From: Eriocheir sinensis
Lineage: Eukaryota; Arthropoda; Malacostraca; Decapoda; Varunidae
Assembly: GCF_024679095.1 (NCBI RefSeq)
Contig: NC_066552.1
Location: forward strand, 14,705,323-14,769,322
Length of the DNA stretch: 64,000 nt
Direction: 5' to 3'
Below, piece by piece: positions 22,627-35,824 of this stretch (the first letter of the stretch is position 1; each line of letters starts with the position of its first letter). Position numbers and translations under genes: made by a program. The notes beneath the pieces are model-generated. The model was not told where the DNA came from. It ran no database searches and worked only from the letters and a program-made list of their open reading frames with translations.

Positions 22627-24192
22627 AAAACTGTGCTTCCGTGCTGACACCCTGCCTGGTCAAACTCTTTCGCCTCTGCCTATCAAAATCTACCTTTCCT
22701 TCCTGCTGGAAGTACGCCTTCGCACAGCCTGTGCCTAAGAAGGGTGACCGTTCCAATCCCTCAAACTACCGCCCAATAGCTTTACTTTTGTTGTCTATCT
22801 AAAGCTTTTGAATCAATCCTTAACCGGAAAATTCATAAGCACCTTTTCTCTTCTAACCTTCTACCTGATCGCCAGTATGGGTTCCGCAAGGGGCGTTCTA
22901 CTGGCGATCTTCTTGCTCTCTTAACTGAATCTTGATCATCCTCTCTTAGCCGTTTCGGTGAAACTTTCTCAGTTGCACTAAACATATCGAAAGCTTCGAT
23001 AGAGTCTAGCACAAGTCTTTGCTTTCTAAACTGCCCTCTTTCGGATTCTATCCTTCTCTCTGTTCCTTTATCTCCAGTTTCCTTTTCGGCCGTTCTATTT
23101 CTGCTGTGGTAGACGGTCACTGTTCTTCTCATAAACCTATTAACAGTGGTGTTCCACAGGGCTATGTCCTATCACCCACTCTCTTCCTGTTATTCATCAA
23201 TGATCTTCTTTCCATAACAAACTGTCCTATCCACTCATACGCTGATGACTCCACTCTGCATTATTCAACTTCTTTCAATAGAAGACCCTCTCAACAGGAA
23301 TTACATGACTCCAGGCTGAAGGCTGCAGAACGCTGAACCTCAGACCTTACTATCATTTCCGACCGCGGTAAAAGGAACCTTGTGTCCTTCAATGCCTCAA
23401 AAACCTAATTTCTCCACCTATCAACTCGACACAATCTTCCAAACACCTATCCCCTATTCTTCAACAGCACTCAGCTGTCACAATCTTCAACACTAAACAT
23501 CTTTGGTCTATCCTTAACTCAAAATCTTAACTGGAAACCTCACATCTCGTCTCTCACTAAATCAGCTTCCTCAAGGTTGGGCGTTCTGTATCGTCTCCGC
23601 CAGTTCTTCTCTCCCGCACAGTTGCTATCCATATACAAGGGCCTTATCCGCCCTCGTATGGAATATGCATCTCACGTGTGTGGGGGGCTCCACTCACACA
23701 GCTCTCTTGGACAGAGTGGAGTCTAAGGCTCTTCGTCTCATCAGCTCTCCTCCTCTTACTGATAGTCTTCTACCTCTTAATTTCCGCCGCCATGTTGCTT
23801 CTCTTTCTATCTTCTATCGATATTTTCATGCTTACTGTTCTTCTGAACGTGCTAACTGCATGCCTCCCCCCCTCCCGCGGCCCCGCTGCAAGCGACTTTC
23901 TACTCATGCTCATCCCTATACTGTCCAAACCCCTTATGCAAGAGTTAATCAGCATCTTCTCTCTTTCATCCCTCACGCTGGTAAACTCTGGAACAATCTT
24001 CCTTCTTCTGTATTTCCTCCTGCCTACGACTTGAACTCTTTCAAGAGAAGGGTATCTGGTCACCTCTCCTCCCGAAATTGACCTCTCTTTCGGCCACCTC
24101 TTTGGATTATTTTTGTGAGCAGCGAGTAGCGGGCATTTTTTTTATTGTTTACTTTTTGTGTGCCCTTGAGCTGTCTCCTTTGTTGTAAAAAA
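22623..24192 (+). mobile_element. Jockey-like LINE, 5'-truncated plus-strand copy
   Basis: Equivalent to the reverse transcriptase half of the element at 14866-17985, in opposite orientation. Broken frames carry CASVLTPCLVKLFRLC (22630), NPSNYRPIALLL (22760), the fingers region (22860-22935), SGVPQGYVLSPTLF (23145, Tyr for Ser in PQGS), SYADDSTLHYS (23235) and the C-terminal region 23665-24081. Several stops and shifts, including in the region of the first catalytic Asp (22975-23010), make it a pseudogene. It ends with the family tail 'CCCTTGAGCTGTCTCCTTTG' and an A-run at 24185-24193. Confidence 0.85.
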
Positions 24193-24211
24193 AAAGAAGT
24201 AATAGTAGTAA

Positions 24212-24249
<38 letters not shown>

Positions 24250-24320
24250 TAGTAGTAGTATAATGAATAGCGTAATGGTGGTGGTGATGGTGGTAGTGGT
24301 GGTGGTGGTAGTAATGGTGG
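24193..24320. repeat. (TAG)n and (GGT)n microsatellites
   Basis: TAG/TAA trinucleotides (24197-24265) directly after the LINE poly(A), then GGT-rich repeats. Growth of a microsatellite from the poly(A) tail is likely. Confidence 0.85.
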
Positions 24321-24439
24321 AAGTAACAGTGGTGGTTTCAGTGGTCGTATAAGTGGCATTACCATTATTTACCTTCCTGCACGAACTGATATTATTAGCT
24401 TTACATTTTTCCGGCACAGATCAAGTTTAGTTCCTTCCA

Positions 24440-24825
24440 ATATTAGCTCCCGACCCTACCCTCCCTTCCTCCCTTTCCTTTCCTTCTCTTCCTTTCCCCT
24501 TTCTTTCTTTTCCACCCTCTGCTTCCTTTCCCTTTCCTTCCATTCCAGTTTTTCTTTCTACCCTCTCCTTTCCTTCCCTTCCTTCCCTTACCCTTTCCTT
24601 CACTTCCTCTTTTATCCTTCCGTTCCTTCCACCCCTCCCCTTTCCTTCCCTTCACCTTACCTTCCCTTTCCTTCCACCCTTCCTTTCCTTCCGTCCCTTT
24701 CCTTCCCTTCCACCCTTCCTTCCCTTCCCCTTTCCTCCCCTTACCTTCCGTTCCACCCTTTCCTTACCTTCCACCCTCTCCTTCCTTTCCTCCCTCCTTC
24801 TCTCTCCTTTTCTTTCCCTTCCTAC
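24440..24825. repeat. CCTTCC-type polypyrimidine tract
   Basis: About 390 bp made almost entirely of C and T with irregular CCTTCC, CCCTTTCC and CACCC units on the plus strand. Confidence 0.9.
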
Positions 24826-25540
24826 TATACTGGTCCATATTTTCCAGGTTTTACGGAGTTATAATCGAGCACAGTTTCCCCTCCAGGCTCATCCGGGCTC
24901 GATTGGGTTAGCGAGGCGGTTCTTTGCATTACGTTCATTAGCTTATTTTCGAGGGACGCAATGCTTCCACGCCCCGCCGCCAGTAATTAACACGCCGCTG
25001 AAAACCTTGGGCCGTCAAAAGCATGAGTTGGGGAGTGAGTCATGCTTGTTCGTATTGATCACGTGTGGAGTTTTTGTGACCAGTCTTTTTTTTAGTTTTA
25101 GAGATTCAGAGTTAGAAGGGAAACAGAAGATAGAGCCACAATATATTTAGAGACGTGAACAGACAAAGCAAAAAAGAACGAAAGGAAGGTAAGGTAAGGA
25201 ATAACAACGGATTAAAGTGTGTTAGGGAAGGAGAAAGGGATAGAAGAGATAAAGTCATATGTATTTCCTAAGATTGTTGCTGTAGGAAAGATCCCATTGC
25301 ACTAGGGCTGTCATCGCCGATTTGAATCACTCGGCGTTAACTTCTGCTTCCACCGGAGGGGAATCTTATAATATCCCATTTTCTCTTTCCAGCTTCGAAG
25401 ACGGTTTTATCCCAGTGTCATGATTCCTCGCCAGCTCCAGACGACATCCCTTTATGCTTTCTTACGCCACATGTCTGACTGTGGTTTCATGGTTTTATTG
25501 ATCTTTGCCACTCTATTTAAGGTAATGCCGTGATTTTTCC
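24826..25540. other. No gene seen
   Basis: Mixed-composition intergenic sequence. Apart from short frames I see no motif. A degenerate LINE probably begins near its right end. Confidence 0.35.
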
Positions 25541-26090
25541 ATTCCTGCAGGAGTGTGGTTGTACTCTCCCCATTCTGAAGCTTCCGGGGAAAGATCATCT
25601 CCAAAGCAACTAACTATCGTCCTATTTCTTTAACATCCTGCATTTGTAAAGTGATGGAGAAGATGGTGAATGTCAGTTTATGTGGTACTTGGAGAGCCGA
25701 ATTTATTGACCCCGGTAATATGGTTTGAAAGGTGCGCTCCACCGGAGCGCCTTTTTATCCATGGAATCTCAGTTTGTGAGGCGTTTGCCAATAATCACCA
25801 CCAGGTGGACCGTGTTGATCTGGAGGCGGCTCATGACGCTGTCGGTGTCATGGAATTTTACTTTAACCTGTTTGAGTTTGGTCTTCGTGGCCGTCTCCTG
25901 TTTTTATTCAGGAGTTTTATCTCGTCGTCTTTTTTACGGGTTAGAGTAGGGAGTACTCTTTCCGAGGTTTGTCCAATTTTGAGGATGGAGAGTACCACAG
26001 GGAAGTTATTATCAGCAGCCATGCTATTTGTTGTGGTTATTAATGGAGTCGTTGGTGTCTCACTGGATGGAGTTCATATATCTTTATAGC
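25541..26090 (+). pseudogene. Degenerate LINE reverse transcriptase fragment
   Basis: Successive frames show NYRPISLTSCICKVMEKMV (25600-25655), then in the 139-codon open frame VDRVDLEAAHDAV (the 'D-Leu-x-x-Ala-Tyr-Asp' motif, Tyr replaced by His), LFEFGLRGRLL, FLRVRVGSTLSEV and INGVVGVSLDGVHISL. This is the order of motifs in a non-LTR reverse transcriptase of RTE/Jockey type. The PQGS and YADD motifs are not recognisable and the frame is interrupted, so it is an old relic on the plus strand. Confidence 0.65.
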
Positions 26091-26462
26091 GTAGTATTCG
26101 TTTATCCATTTCACCCCTGTGGCAAGGATGTCGCCACTGAACGTAAAAACTGCAATTGATAATTAATAGAGTCGCCAATTGGGCAAATACGCGGGCTTTC
26201 GATTTTCGTCCTCAAAGACAGTAGTTATATTCTGTCGTTTCGAGACGTTCATCCGGACCCTGACTTATCATCTTGGCAATAGGCGACTGTCCTGTGTAGA
26301 GACGACTCTGTTACCTCGGTTTATTTGATAGCCGCCTAACCTGGGTGCCTTCATTTTACGTTACGTTAAGGCGGTTGGTCAGAAAGCCCTGCAAGATTAT
26401 CAATGCTAGCAGCTGCGGTATATATATATATATCATAGACTTCACAATCTCTTGACGGGAAA
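26091..26462. other. No gene seen
   Basis: Mixed sequence with a short (TA)n at about 26417-26433. No coding pattern. Confidence 0.35.
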
Positions 26463-28684
26463 CGTAAGGGGCCGATTCGTAGGGGCTGATTTTCAAAATT
26501 TAAAATTTAAATATTTTCAAAACCAAAGCAGCTAGCGACCTGAAACTAAAACAGGCACCTCTCTTAGGCATATATGAGTCTCCATGAGCAGCGGTATCAA
26601 AAAATTCAAAGTCGTTCCCTAATAAAATCCCGATTAATTGTTTTTTATATAAGTATAGCAAAACTTAAAAAGGCTATAAAATCCTCAGATTTTACGCTAG
26701 ATGCACAAACATCACCAAATGCAGAGATAATCACTTATATTTTCAGAATCAATAGCAATATTTAGCATATCTTATAAGTTTTTGCCCGAAATAGCTACTT
26801 ATTTTTTTTTATTTAGTGCAATTTTTTACGTAAGTTTTTAACATCTAATAAATCACTTAATTTTCACATTAGAAACTTAATACTTGAGGAAAGCATGCAG
26901 AAACATCTTAATTTTACTCAACAAAAGCAAAATATTCATTTTTCTCTATACAATCACAACTTATTTTGGTTGAATTCCGATGTCACTATTGCCGCAGCAC
27001 GTCTTGCCGGCTATCTGGACATAGTCCATGAACAATCACTTTAGCCTTTTTGCCTATGACTTTAGTGCCCCGCTCAGTTTCCTGGACTTGTACACGTCCC
27101 TGTTCCTCGCCGTCTCCTTCCTGCCCTCCTCGATACTGCTCCTCTTCCTGCCGGTCGGCTGCTTCAAGGCCTTGTTCTTCCTCGCTTCTGAGGTCACGTC
27201 CTTGGAGAAATTAGCACCGAAACAGTTGAAGAGGGACCTGCTGATGTGCGGCAAGATGGTGTTGGCCAGGTTGTGCCCCTCCTGGCACCTGTACCCCTGC
27301 AAGGTCGGGTCTGAGGCCGCCAGGAACTCCAGGAGGTGCCTGAACCCGTCCTGTGGCGCATGGCAAGGAGAGGAAACCTCAACCTGCGCTCCTTCTTGTC
27401 CTCCCTGCACATCAGGGAGTCCCACAGAGACATCACTAAGGACGCCAAGTGGGCCCTTCGGAGAGATGGCTGCTTCCAGGACCGCCCGGCCTGTCTCCAG
27501 CTCTCCCCTGTCGACCAGCCTGACCAGGGCGTCGAACATCACAGAGGGCGGTCGCCCTCTCGAGCTCCACGGTAATCTTCATCTCCTCCTGCTGGGCAAG
27601 CTCCTGCTTGCAGCACTCGGCCACAGAGGAGTTGGCCTGGACCTTCCTGGCCAGGTAGCCGGCGTAGTTGCCGACCGCGGCGAGGAGCAACTCGTCCGTC
27701 GGCGGGTCCGGCTGGTCGTCGGCCAGCTCCCTGGCAAGCTGGGCCAAGATCACCTCGTCGTCCTCCTTCTCCTCTGCCTTGGCCCGGTCCAGGTCGGCCT
27801 GCACGTCCCCGGGGAAGAACCCGACGAGCTTCAGGAAATGCAGGCGCTGGGCCAACCTGTTGCTCACCATGAAGTTCTGCACGCTCGTCCAGTAGTTGGC
27901 GCCGCACATGGTGCGGCGCTTGCCGAAAGAGTGCTCAGTCGGGTCAGAGTTGGCCTTCCCCATGCACACATACTCGACCCCGTAGGACGTAGTGAACAGC
28001 CCCCCCTCTACCACACTGCACTGAACACACCACTGCACTGCACACAACACTGAGTCACTGCACTGATGGCGTAGTACGGCTCCTCCACAGTTTACTCCAC
28101 GGGGTCGCGGCGTCCTCATATCTTGTGTCTCCTCCGTCACTTCCACTCGATCCACTGCCTTCTGTGTCTTCTTGTATCGTCCTCTGGATCCTTGCAGTTG
28201 TGGGGAAGGGTACAGAGACGATGAATAACTGTAGGTCCTTTACTTGGAGAGTAAACAGAGGCAGGACAGCGATAATCCTTTACAGAGGGGAAGTGCCCAG
28301 CTGACTGCGTGCCTAAGGCGAGTTAGGCGACGCGGGAACTGAGCTGAGTTGCCATGTAGGCACTAACTAAACGTACATTTCTTGTTTCCTAATACGTAAA
28401 ACTGTGGACTTCACTATCCTACAGTTATCATTCATTTTACGTAAAGATTTCAACCTAAAGTTACGCAAATTTGCCATTTTTTCACAACGTTTTCAAAGTG
28501 CACGCATGGTGCTATTTTATATAAGTTACCTTGAATCCTCGACCAAATCACTCTAGAGACACTCCTGCCTGCTTGTATGCACTAAAACTTGAAGATTTCG
28601 TCCTGTTTCCACTTAAATTGAGTAAGAACGCAGGTGTGTTTGAGTTGTCGCAGTGAAAGTCGCCATAACAATCGGCCCCTTACG
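26463..28684 (-). mobile_element. P-element-like DNA transposon relic, ~2.2 kb
   Basis: A 15-bp inverted repeat, CGTAAGGGGCCGATT at 26463-26477 and its complement at 28670-28684, brackets a GC-rich transposase remnant on the minus strand. The flanking non-coding parts (26480-27040 and 28190-28670) are AT-rich. I found no clear target duplication, so the exact ends are uncertain and the inverted repeat may be subterminal. Confidence 0.5.
27052..27990 (-). pseudogene. Transposase C-terminal region, P-element/THAP9-like
   Basis: The 239-codon frame (27436-28155) becomes protein-like near residue 52 and shows NSDPTEHSFGKRRTMCGANY (69-88), matching the Asp-Pro-x-Glu-x-x-Phe-Gly-x-x-Arg ... Gly-x-Asn pattern that contains the last catalytic Glu of P-type transposases. 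SVQNFMVSNR follows, then an acidic helical stretch and CCKQELAQQEE. Near 27550 homology jumps to the frame at 27054-27542: ALVRLVDRGELE, the QGYRCQEGHNLANTI cysteine/histidine motif and LFNCFGANFSKDV, ending in a basic tail. One base shift separates the two. Upstream DDE residues and a THAP finger are not found. Family assignment is by motif order only. GC content is far above the surroundings. Confidence 0.6.
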
Positions 28685-28730
28685 CGAAGCTTTCAGCGCG
28701 CCAAGACTGAAGAGATTTCTGTCAACTAGT

Positions 28731-29639
<909 letters not shown>

Positions 29640-29640
<1 letters not shown>

Positions 29641-30868
29641 ACACTAACAGCATCATGAGCAGGGAGGAAGGAGGGAGGACGGCCTTACAACATACCAATT
29701 ACTACATAACTACCAGCGAGTGTGTAGGTATATCTTCACGCCTTTCTCTAACACACTTTTCAACCTTTCTGTTATCTATAGCTTTAACTTTTCAGGTCTC
29801 TCATTCTCTTGTGGCCTTACCTTTTCAAGTCTTTCCTCATAACACACTTTTCAGACTGTCTATCATTTACTTTACCTTCCTTTAACCACACCATCTCCAG
29901 CCCTCAGCACCTCAGCATTACTTCAAAGGGCAGAGGAAGGAGGAAGGAGAGTCTTGAAGTTTCAACAACAACTACCAACGTGTGTATATATCTTCACGTC
30001 TCTCTCTAACCCACCTTTCACCCTCTATATTATCTATTTCCTTCCCTTCACCACACAGTCTCGAGCCCTCACGACCTCAGCATTACTTCAAGAGCCAAAG
30101 GAGAGACAGGAGGAGAAACACATGTGTGTGTATATATTTTCACGTCTACCCCTACCCACTTTTCACCCTATCTGTTATTTGTTCCCTTCCCTTCACCACC
30201 CCATCTTAAGCCCTCACGACCTCAGCATTACTTCAAGAGCTAAGGAGGAAGGGAGGACAGTCTTAAAGCATCACCAACAACTACCAGCGTGTGTGTCTAT
30301 ATCTTCACGCCTCTCTAACCCACTTTTCACTCTCTCTATTATTTGCTCCCTTCCCTCCACCACACCGTCTCCAGCCCTCACGACCTCAGCATTACTTCAA
30401 GAGCCAAAGGAGGAAGGGAGGAGATACAATGAAGCATTACCAACAACTACCAACGTGTGTGTGTCTATATCTTCACGTCTCTCTCTGACCCATCTTTCAC
30501 CCTCTCTATTATTTATTTCCTTCATTTTACCACACCATTTCCAGCCCTCACGACCTCAGCATTACTTCAAGGGACAAAGGGGGGAGGAAGGAGAGTCTTG
30601 AAGCATTACCAACAACTACCAACGTGTGTGTGTCTATATATTCACGTATCTCTCTAACCCACCTTTCACCCTCTCTATTATCTATTTTCTTCCTTTTACC
30701 ACACCATTTCCAGCCCTAGCCCCTGACCCACTTTTCATCCTCTATTATTTGCTCCCTTCCCTTCACCACACCACCTCAGCATTACTTCAAGAGCCAAAGG
30801 AAGAAGGGAGGACAGCCTTAAAGCATCATCAACGACTACCAACGTGCGTGCGTACGTGCGTGCGTGAG

Positions 30869-30908
<40 letters not shown>

Positions 30909-31440
30909 TGTGTGTGTGTGTGTGTATACTTGACGTCTCTCTTTAACCCACTTTTTACCCTTTCTATTATTTGCTCCCATCCCTCCACCACACCGTCTCC
31001 AGCCCTCACGACCTCAGCATTACTTCAAGGAAGGGAGGACAGTCTTAAAACATCAGCAACAACTACCAACGTGACTGCATACATGTTTTCACGTCTCTCC
31101 TTAACCCATTTTCCCCCCGCTATTCACTCCATTCCGCCCCAAGCGTCACAGGGTTATGTAAGGTCCGGAGATCGTGCTAATCATCACACTAACACCTGCC
31201 TACCTCCCTACCCACCTGCCGACCTACCTGCCTACTTGTCTTTACCTTTTCTTATTCCTTTTTATTTATACCTACTTGTCTCCTTACCTATTTTTGACTT
31301 TACCTTCCTTTCGCTCGCCACAGTCCCCTGCCTTCACGCCTTCCATCAGCTTCCTCGTTAGTATTGCTTCGTCATGAACCAAAGGGGGGAGGGAGAACAG
31401 CCGTAAAGTATTAGCATTAGCAAGACACCAAGAACTACCA
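29640..31440. repeat. ~170-bp tandem repeat array, about nine copies
   Basis: The block 'CCTCAGCATTACTTCAA' recurs near 29905, 30081, 30220, 30385, 30555, 30775 and 31015. Each copy includes a purine-rich 'GGAGGAAGGGAGGACAG', 'CAACAACTACCAACGTGTG' and a pyrimidine-rich half ending 'TTCACCACACC'. One copy contains a (GTGC)n/(GT)n expansion at 30842-30926. Frames through it (up to 215 codons) change between copies and are not genes. Confidence 0.9.
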
Positions 31441-31499
31441 ACGTGTGTTTGTATATATACATTTCTCGTCTCCCTCTGACACTTTTCTCCGCCTCTGTT

Positions 31500-32200
31500 A
31501 TTTTGTTGTTTTATTTTTCCAAGTCTCTCCCTAACGTGTGGCTTTACCTTTCTACGTCTTCCCCTAACACACTTTTCTCCATCTCTTCACTAAATCGCCT
31601 TCTTAACTTATGACTTTACTCTTTTTATGTCTTTCCCAAACACACTTTTCTCCACCTCTTTTATTCTTTACTTTCCCTTCCCTTCACTATACCGTCTCCC
31701 TAACTTATGACTTTACTCTTTTAATGTCTTTCCCTAATACCCTTTTGACCTTATCATTTTTTTTGTGTATTTCCCTTACACACTTTTCCCAACCTCTTTC
31801 ATTTCTTACTTTACCTTCCTTTCATTAAACAGTCCCCTTACTTATGACTTTATTCTTTTTATGTCTTTCCCAAACACACTTTTGGCTTAATCTTATTCTA
31901 CGTCTTTCCCTAACACACTTTTCTCCACTTCTATCCGTCCTTACTTTACCTTCCCTTCACTAAACCATCCCCCAAACTTTATGACTATATTCTTTTTATC
32001 TATGTCTTTCCCTAATACCCTTTTGGCCTTATCTTTTTCGTGTCTTTCCCTAACACACTTTTCTCCACCTCTTTTATTGTTTACTTTCCCTTCCCTTCAT
32101 TAAACCGTCTCCCTAACTTGTGACTTTATTCTTTTTTATGTTTTTCCCTTACTCACTTTTCTTCCACCTCTTTCATTCCTTACTTTACCTTCCCTTCACT
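31500..32200. repeat. ~95-140-bp pyrimidine-rich tandem repeat
   Basis: Copies share 'ATGACTTTA-TCTTTTTATG', 'TCTTTCCCTAACACACTTTT' and 'CTTTACCTTCCCTTCACTA'. Starts lie near 31609, 31704, 31836, 31980 and 32119. Confidence 0.85.
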
Positions 32201-32882
32201 AGCCCGTCCCTCTTGCAGCCCCACCCTCACGCCCTCACGCCCTCCCTCACCTTCATCATTACCTCAGCACTGCTTCATGAGCCAGCGGAGGGCCGTAAGC
32301 AGTCCCTAACACTGCTATTGTTGTCCACGCCAGACAACAGACGCGCCTCCCTCCCTCGTCACCCTCCTGTAGCGCCTCCGTCAGCGCCATCACGTGCACG
32401 CCTTACGACCTATTGGCGCAGGCTGAGTCTTAAAGAGGCGAGCAGATAAACAGATAAACAAGCGGGTGTATAAAGAAGTAAATATAGATAGAAATATATG
32501 GATAGGCTACATATATATATTTAGAGTAAGATACAGATAGATAGAGTGATAGACAGATAGGGAGAAAATGAGATAGATAGATAGATAGATAGGTAGATAG
32601 ATGATGGTCTAGTTCTTAAAGAGGTGGGCAAAAAACAAAGATAATTATATATGAATAAACGAACAGCTATAAACAGAAACGTATAGATACATTATATATT
32701 TAGATAGAGATAGATAAATAGATAGATAGACAGAGAGAAAGAGAGAATGCGACAGGTTTAGGAGTAGTTGCTAACGTACTGGAGCAAGTATGGTCCTTTA
32801 TGTACCTTAATTCACTTCAACTTCATCTCCAAGCTAAATGAACTCGATTGGCATTTCTCGGCGCCGATGACCAAGCCGCCGC

Positions 32883-32883
<1 letters not shown>
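32201..32883. other. Mostly featureless; short GATA repeats
   Basis: GATA/GACA tetranucleotide runs at 32525-32600 and 32700-32740, in duplicated surroundings ('AAAGAGG-GAGCA', 'ATAGATAGA-A'). No gene. Confidence 0.5.

Positions 32884-32929
<46 letters not shown>
32884..32929. repeat. (CA)n microsatellite
   Basis: About 23 CA dinucleotides. The sequence from 32930 to 33118 holds no feature. Confidence 0.95.
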
Positions 32930-32931
<2 letters not shown>

Positions 32932-33115
32932 CTAGTCACCTCATAACTCCAGCACTCCTCCCTCCTTATCCTATTCACACTCCCTACTTTTTTTTTCACT
33001 TTCACACTCCCTTTAATTATATTCGCACCACGAACCCTTTTTCTTCCTTCCAACTCCCTTTACACTCCACAAAAGTTACCATCACCTTCCCACTTCCTTA
33101 TGCGCTCCACACACC

Positions 33116-33118
<3 letters not shown>

Positions 33119-33181
<63 letters not shown>

Positions 33182-33835
33182 CCTCCCCCACCCACACACA
33201 CACAAACACTTTCCCCCCCAAACACAAACACACACAGTACCTCCCCCCCCACACACACACAAACACACACACACAAACACTTACCCCCCCAAACACAAAC
33301 ACACACAGTACCTCCCCCCCCCACACACAAACACACACACACACACAAACACTTACCCCCCCAAACACAAACACACACAGTACCTCCCCTCCCCCCCCCA
33401 CACACAAACACTTACCCCCCCAAACACAAACACACACAGTACCTCCCTCCCCCACGCACACACAAACACACACACACACAAACACTTACCCCCCCAAACA
33501 CAAACACACACAGTACCTCCCCCCCCACACACACACAAACACACACCCACACACACACACACACTACCCCCAGACACAAACACACACAGTACCTCCCCAT
33601 CCACACACACAAACACACACACACACACAAACACTTACCCCCCCAGACACAAACACACACAGTACCTCCCCCCCCACACACACACAAACACACACACAAA
33701 CACACACACACACAAACACTTACCCCCCCAAACACAAACACACACAGTACCTCTCCCCCCCCCCCCACACACACACACAAACACATACCCCCCCAAACAC
33801 AACCACACACAGTACCTCCCCCCCCCACGCACACA

Positions 33836-33895
<60 letters not shown>

Positions 33896-34070
33896 CTTAC
33901 CCCCCCAAACACAAACACACACAGTACCCCCCACAAACACACAAATACACACTTACACAAACACAAACTCAAACAGTACATCAACCCCCCCCCACACACA
34001 CACACAAACACACACACACACGCACACACAAACACTTACCCCCCCAAACACAAACATACACAGTGCCTCC

Positions 34071-34106
<36 letters not shown>

Positions 34107-34440
34107 CTTACCCCCCAAACACAAACACACACAGTACCCCCACACACACACACAAACACTTACCCCCAAACACAAACACACACAGTACCCCCCCCACAAA
34201 CACACAAACACACACACACACACAAACACTTACCCCCCAAACACAAACACACACAGTACCCCCCACACACACAAACACACACACACACACAAACACTTAC
34301 CCCCAAACACAAACACACACAGTACCTCCCCCACACACAAACACACACACACACAAACACTTCCCCCAAAACACAAACACACACAGTACCCCCCCACACA
34401 CACAGACACACACAGTACCCACACCCACACACAGACACCC
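33119..34440. repeat. Compound (CA)n minisatellite with C-runs, 1.3 kb
   Basis: About 20 copies of a 45-75 bp unit: 'AAACACTTACCCCCCCAAAC', then 'ACAAACACACACAGTACC', a C-run of 5-10, and a CA/CAAA stretch of variable length. A 471-codon frame of Thr-His-Asn repeats on plus and Cys-Val-rich frames on minus are products of the repeat. Confidence 0.95.
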
Positions 34441-35002
34441 ACAACCTTACCCCCTTCACCCCCTCCCCACCCTTGTCCCACACACCCTCACCCCCCCAAC
34501 ACCACAGAAACATAACTCAGATTCAATTTTTGATGCACCACCAAAAACGACACTTCTGGACCACTGGGGAGCGAGATACGACACACTACAGAGGTGAGGT
34601 GAGGCCCCGCTGATCCCCGCCTCCTGACCCCCCCCCACCCCCGCCCGACTTCATTAACCCAGGGTGGGGGGGTCGGGGGGAAAGGGGATATGGCTAGTAG
34701 TGTTACCTATTTTAAAAGCTAGATATATATGTGGATAGAGAGGACAGGTGTTTTGTTTTACCGGAGCTGCCCAATGTGTAGACTGACTCTCCCTCTGTAG
34801 TCTCTAAGCGTCCCTGTCTTTATATATGTTCTACAGAGGTGCCGAAGCTGCCCTTCGTACGGTCTGACTGGCTTCTTGCAGACTCCCTGTGTTCCTATGC
34901 TATTAAGAGATAGATATATAGATAGATAGATATGGCTCTTTTAAAGCCCTTGGCCCTTTGTCGTACCTAAGTGTGTGCATGCAAGCTACGCCAACCATCA
35001 CG

Positions 35003-35005
<3 letters not shown>
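34441..35005. other. No gene seen
   Basis: C- and G-rich runs near 34630-34685, then mixed sequence. Two similar stretches (34750-34810 and 34838-34895) share 'GGAGCTGCCC' or 'GAAGCTGCCC' and 'GACT-CTCCCT' blocks, a small tandem duplication. Confidence 0.4.

Positions 35006-35097
<92 letters not shown>
35006..35097. repeat. (TA)n microsatellite
   Basis: About 46 TA dinucleotides. Confidence 0.95.
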
Positions 35098-35099
<2 letters not shown>

Positions 35100-35400
35100 G
35101 TAAATATCTGTGTATCTATACGTTTCAATTTATACACCTCCGATGACTTACCAGCACTCACGATACAGACAGCATATAGTCACCATCAATCACCATAATT
35201 CATCAGAAGCAAATATGAAGGCAATCACAGGAGTTCCAGTGTTACCAATGTGTGTCCTACCTCGCCCTTATTTTCAGTCTGTTTGTTCATTAAAGGGCCA
35301 ATTCCGTAGCGCCACACAGTGTTATTCTCAGCGCCATAACCAAACTGTATTCTCCGTAAAGGTCAGGTTTTCCACGCGACACCCGATGCTAAAGAAATTT

Positions 35401-35402
<2 letters not shown>

Positions 35403-35451
<49 letters not shown>
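35403..35451. repeat. (GT)n microsatellite
   Basis: About 24 GT dinucleotides. The stretch 35098-35402 before it shows no supported gene. Confidence 0.95.
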
Positions 35452-35455
<4 letters not shown>

Positions 35456-35537
35456 GCTTCTTTATCAACGCCGAACACTTCACAAGGAATTTTCGTAGTG
35501 TTTTGTGTTTGGTTTGGGTGTTTACGAACTTCCGGTG

Positions 35538-35661
35538 TCTTCTTCTTCTTCTTCTTCTTCGTCTTCTTCTTCGTCTTCTTCTTCTTGCTCTTCTTGTTCT
35601 TTTTCGTCTTATTTCTTTTTTCTTCTACGTTTTTCCACTTCTTCTTTTTCTTCTTCTTCTT

Positions 35662-35692
<31 letters not shown>

Positions 35693-35792
35693 TTATTATT
35701 ATTATTATTCTTGCTCTACTTGTTCTTGTTCTTCGTCTTCTTTCTTTCTTCTACTTTCTTCCACTTCATCTTTTTCTTCTTCTTCTTCTTCC

Positions 35793-35824
<32 letters not shown>

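Noticed and set aside
27028..28053. 341-codon plus-strand frame over the GC-rich block
   Set aside because: It is the antisense shadow of the transposase on the minus strand, whose motifs are recognisable only on minus.
29954..30601. 215-codon frame
   Set aside because: It crosses four copies of the ~170-bp tandem repeat, with a different reading in each copy.
33100..34515. 471-codon plus-strand open frame of Thr-His-Asn-Lys repeats
   Set aside because: It is the translation of a CA-rich minisatellite. Frames are open on both strands and the composition is pure repeat, with no start context or domain.
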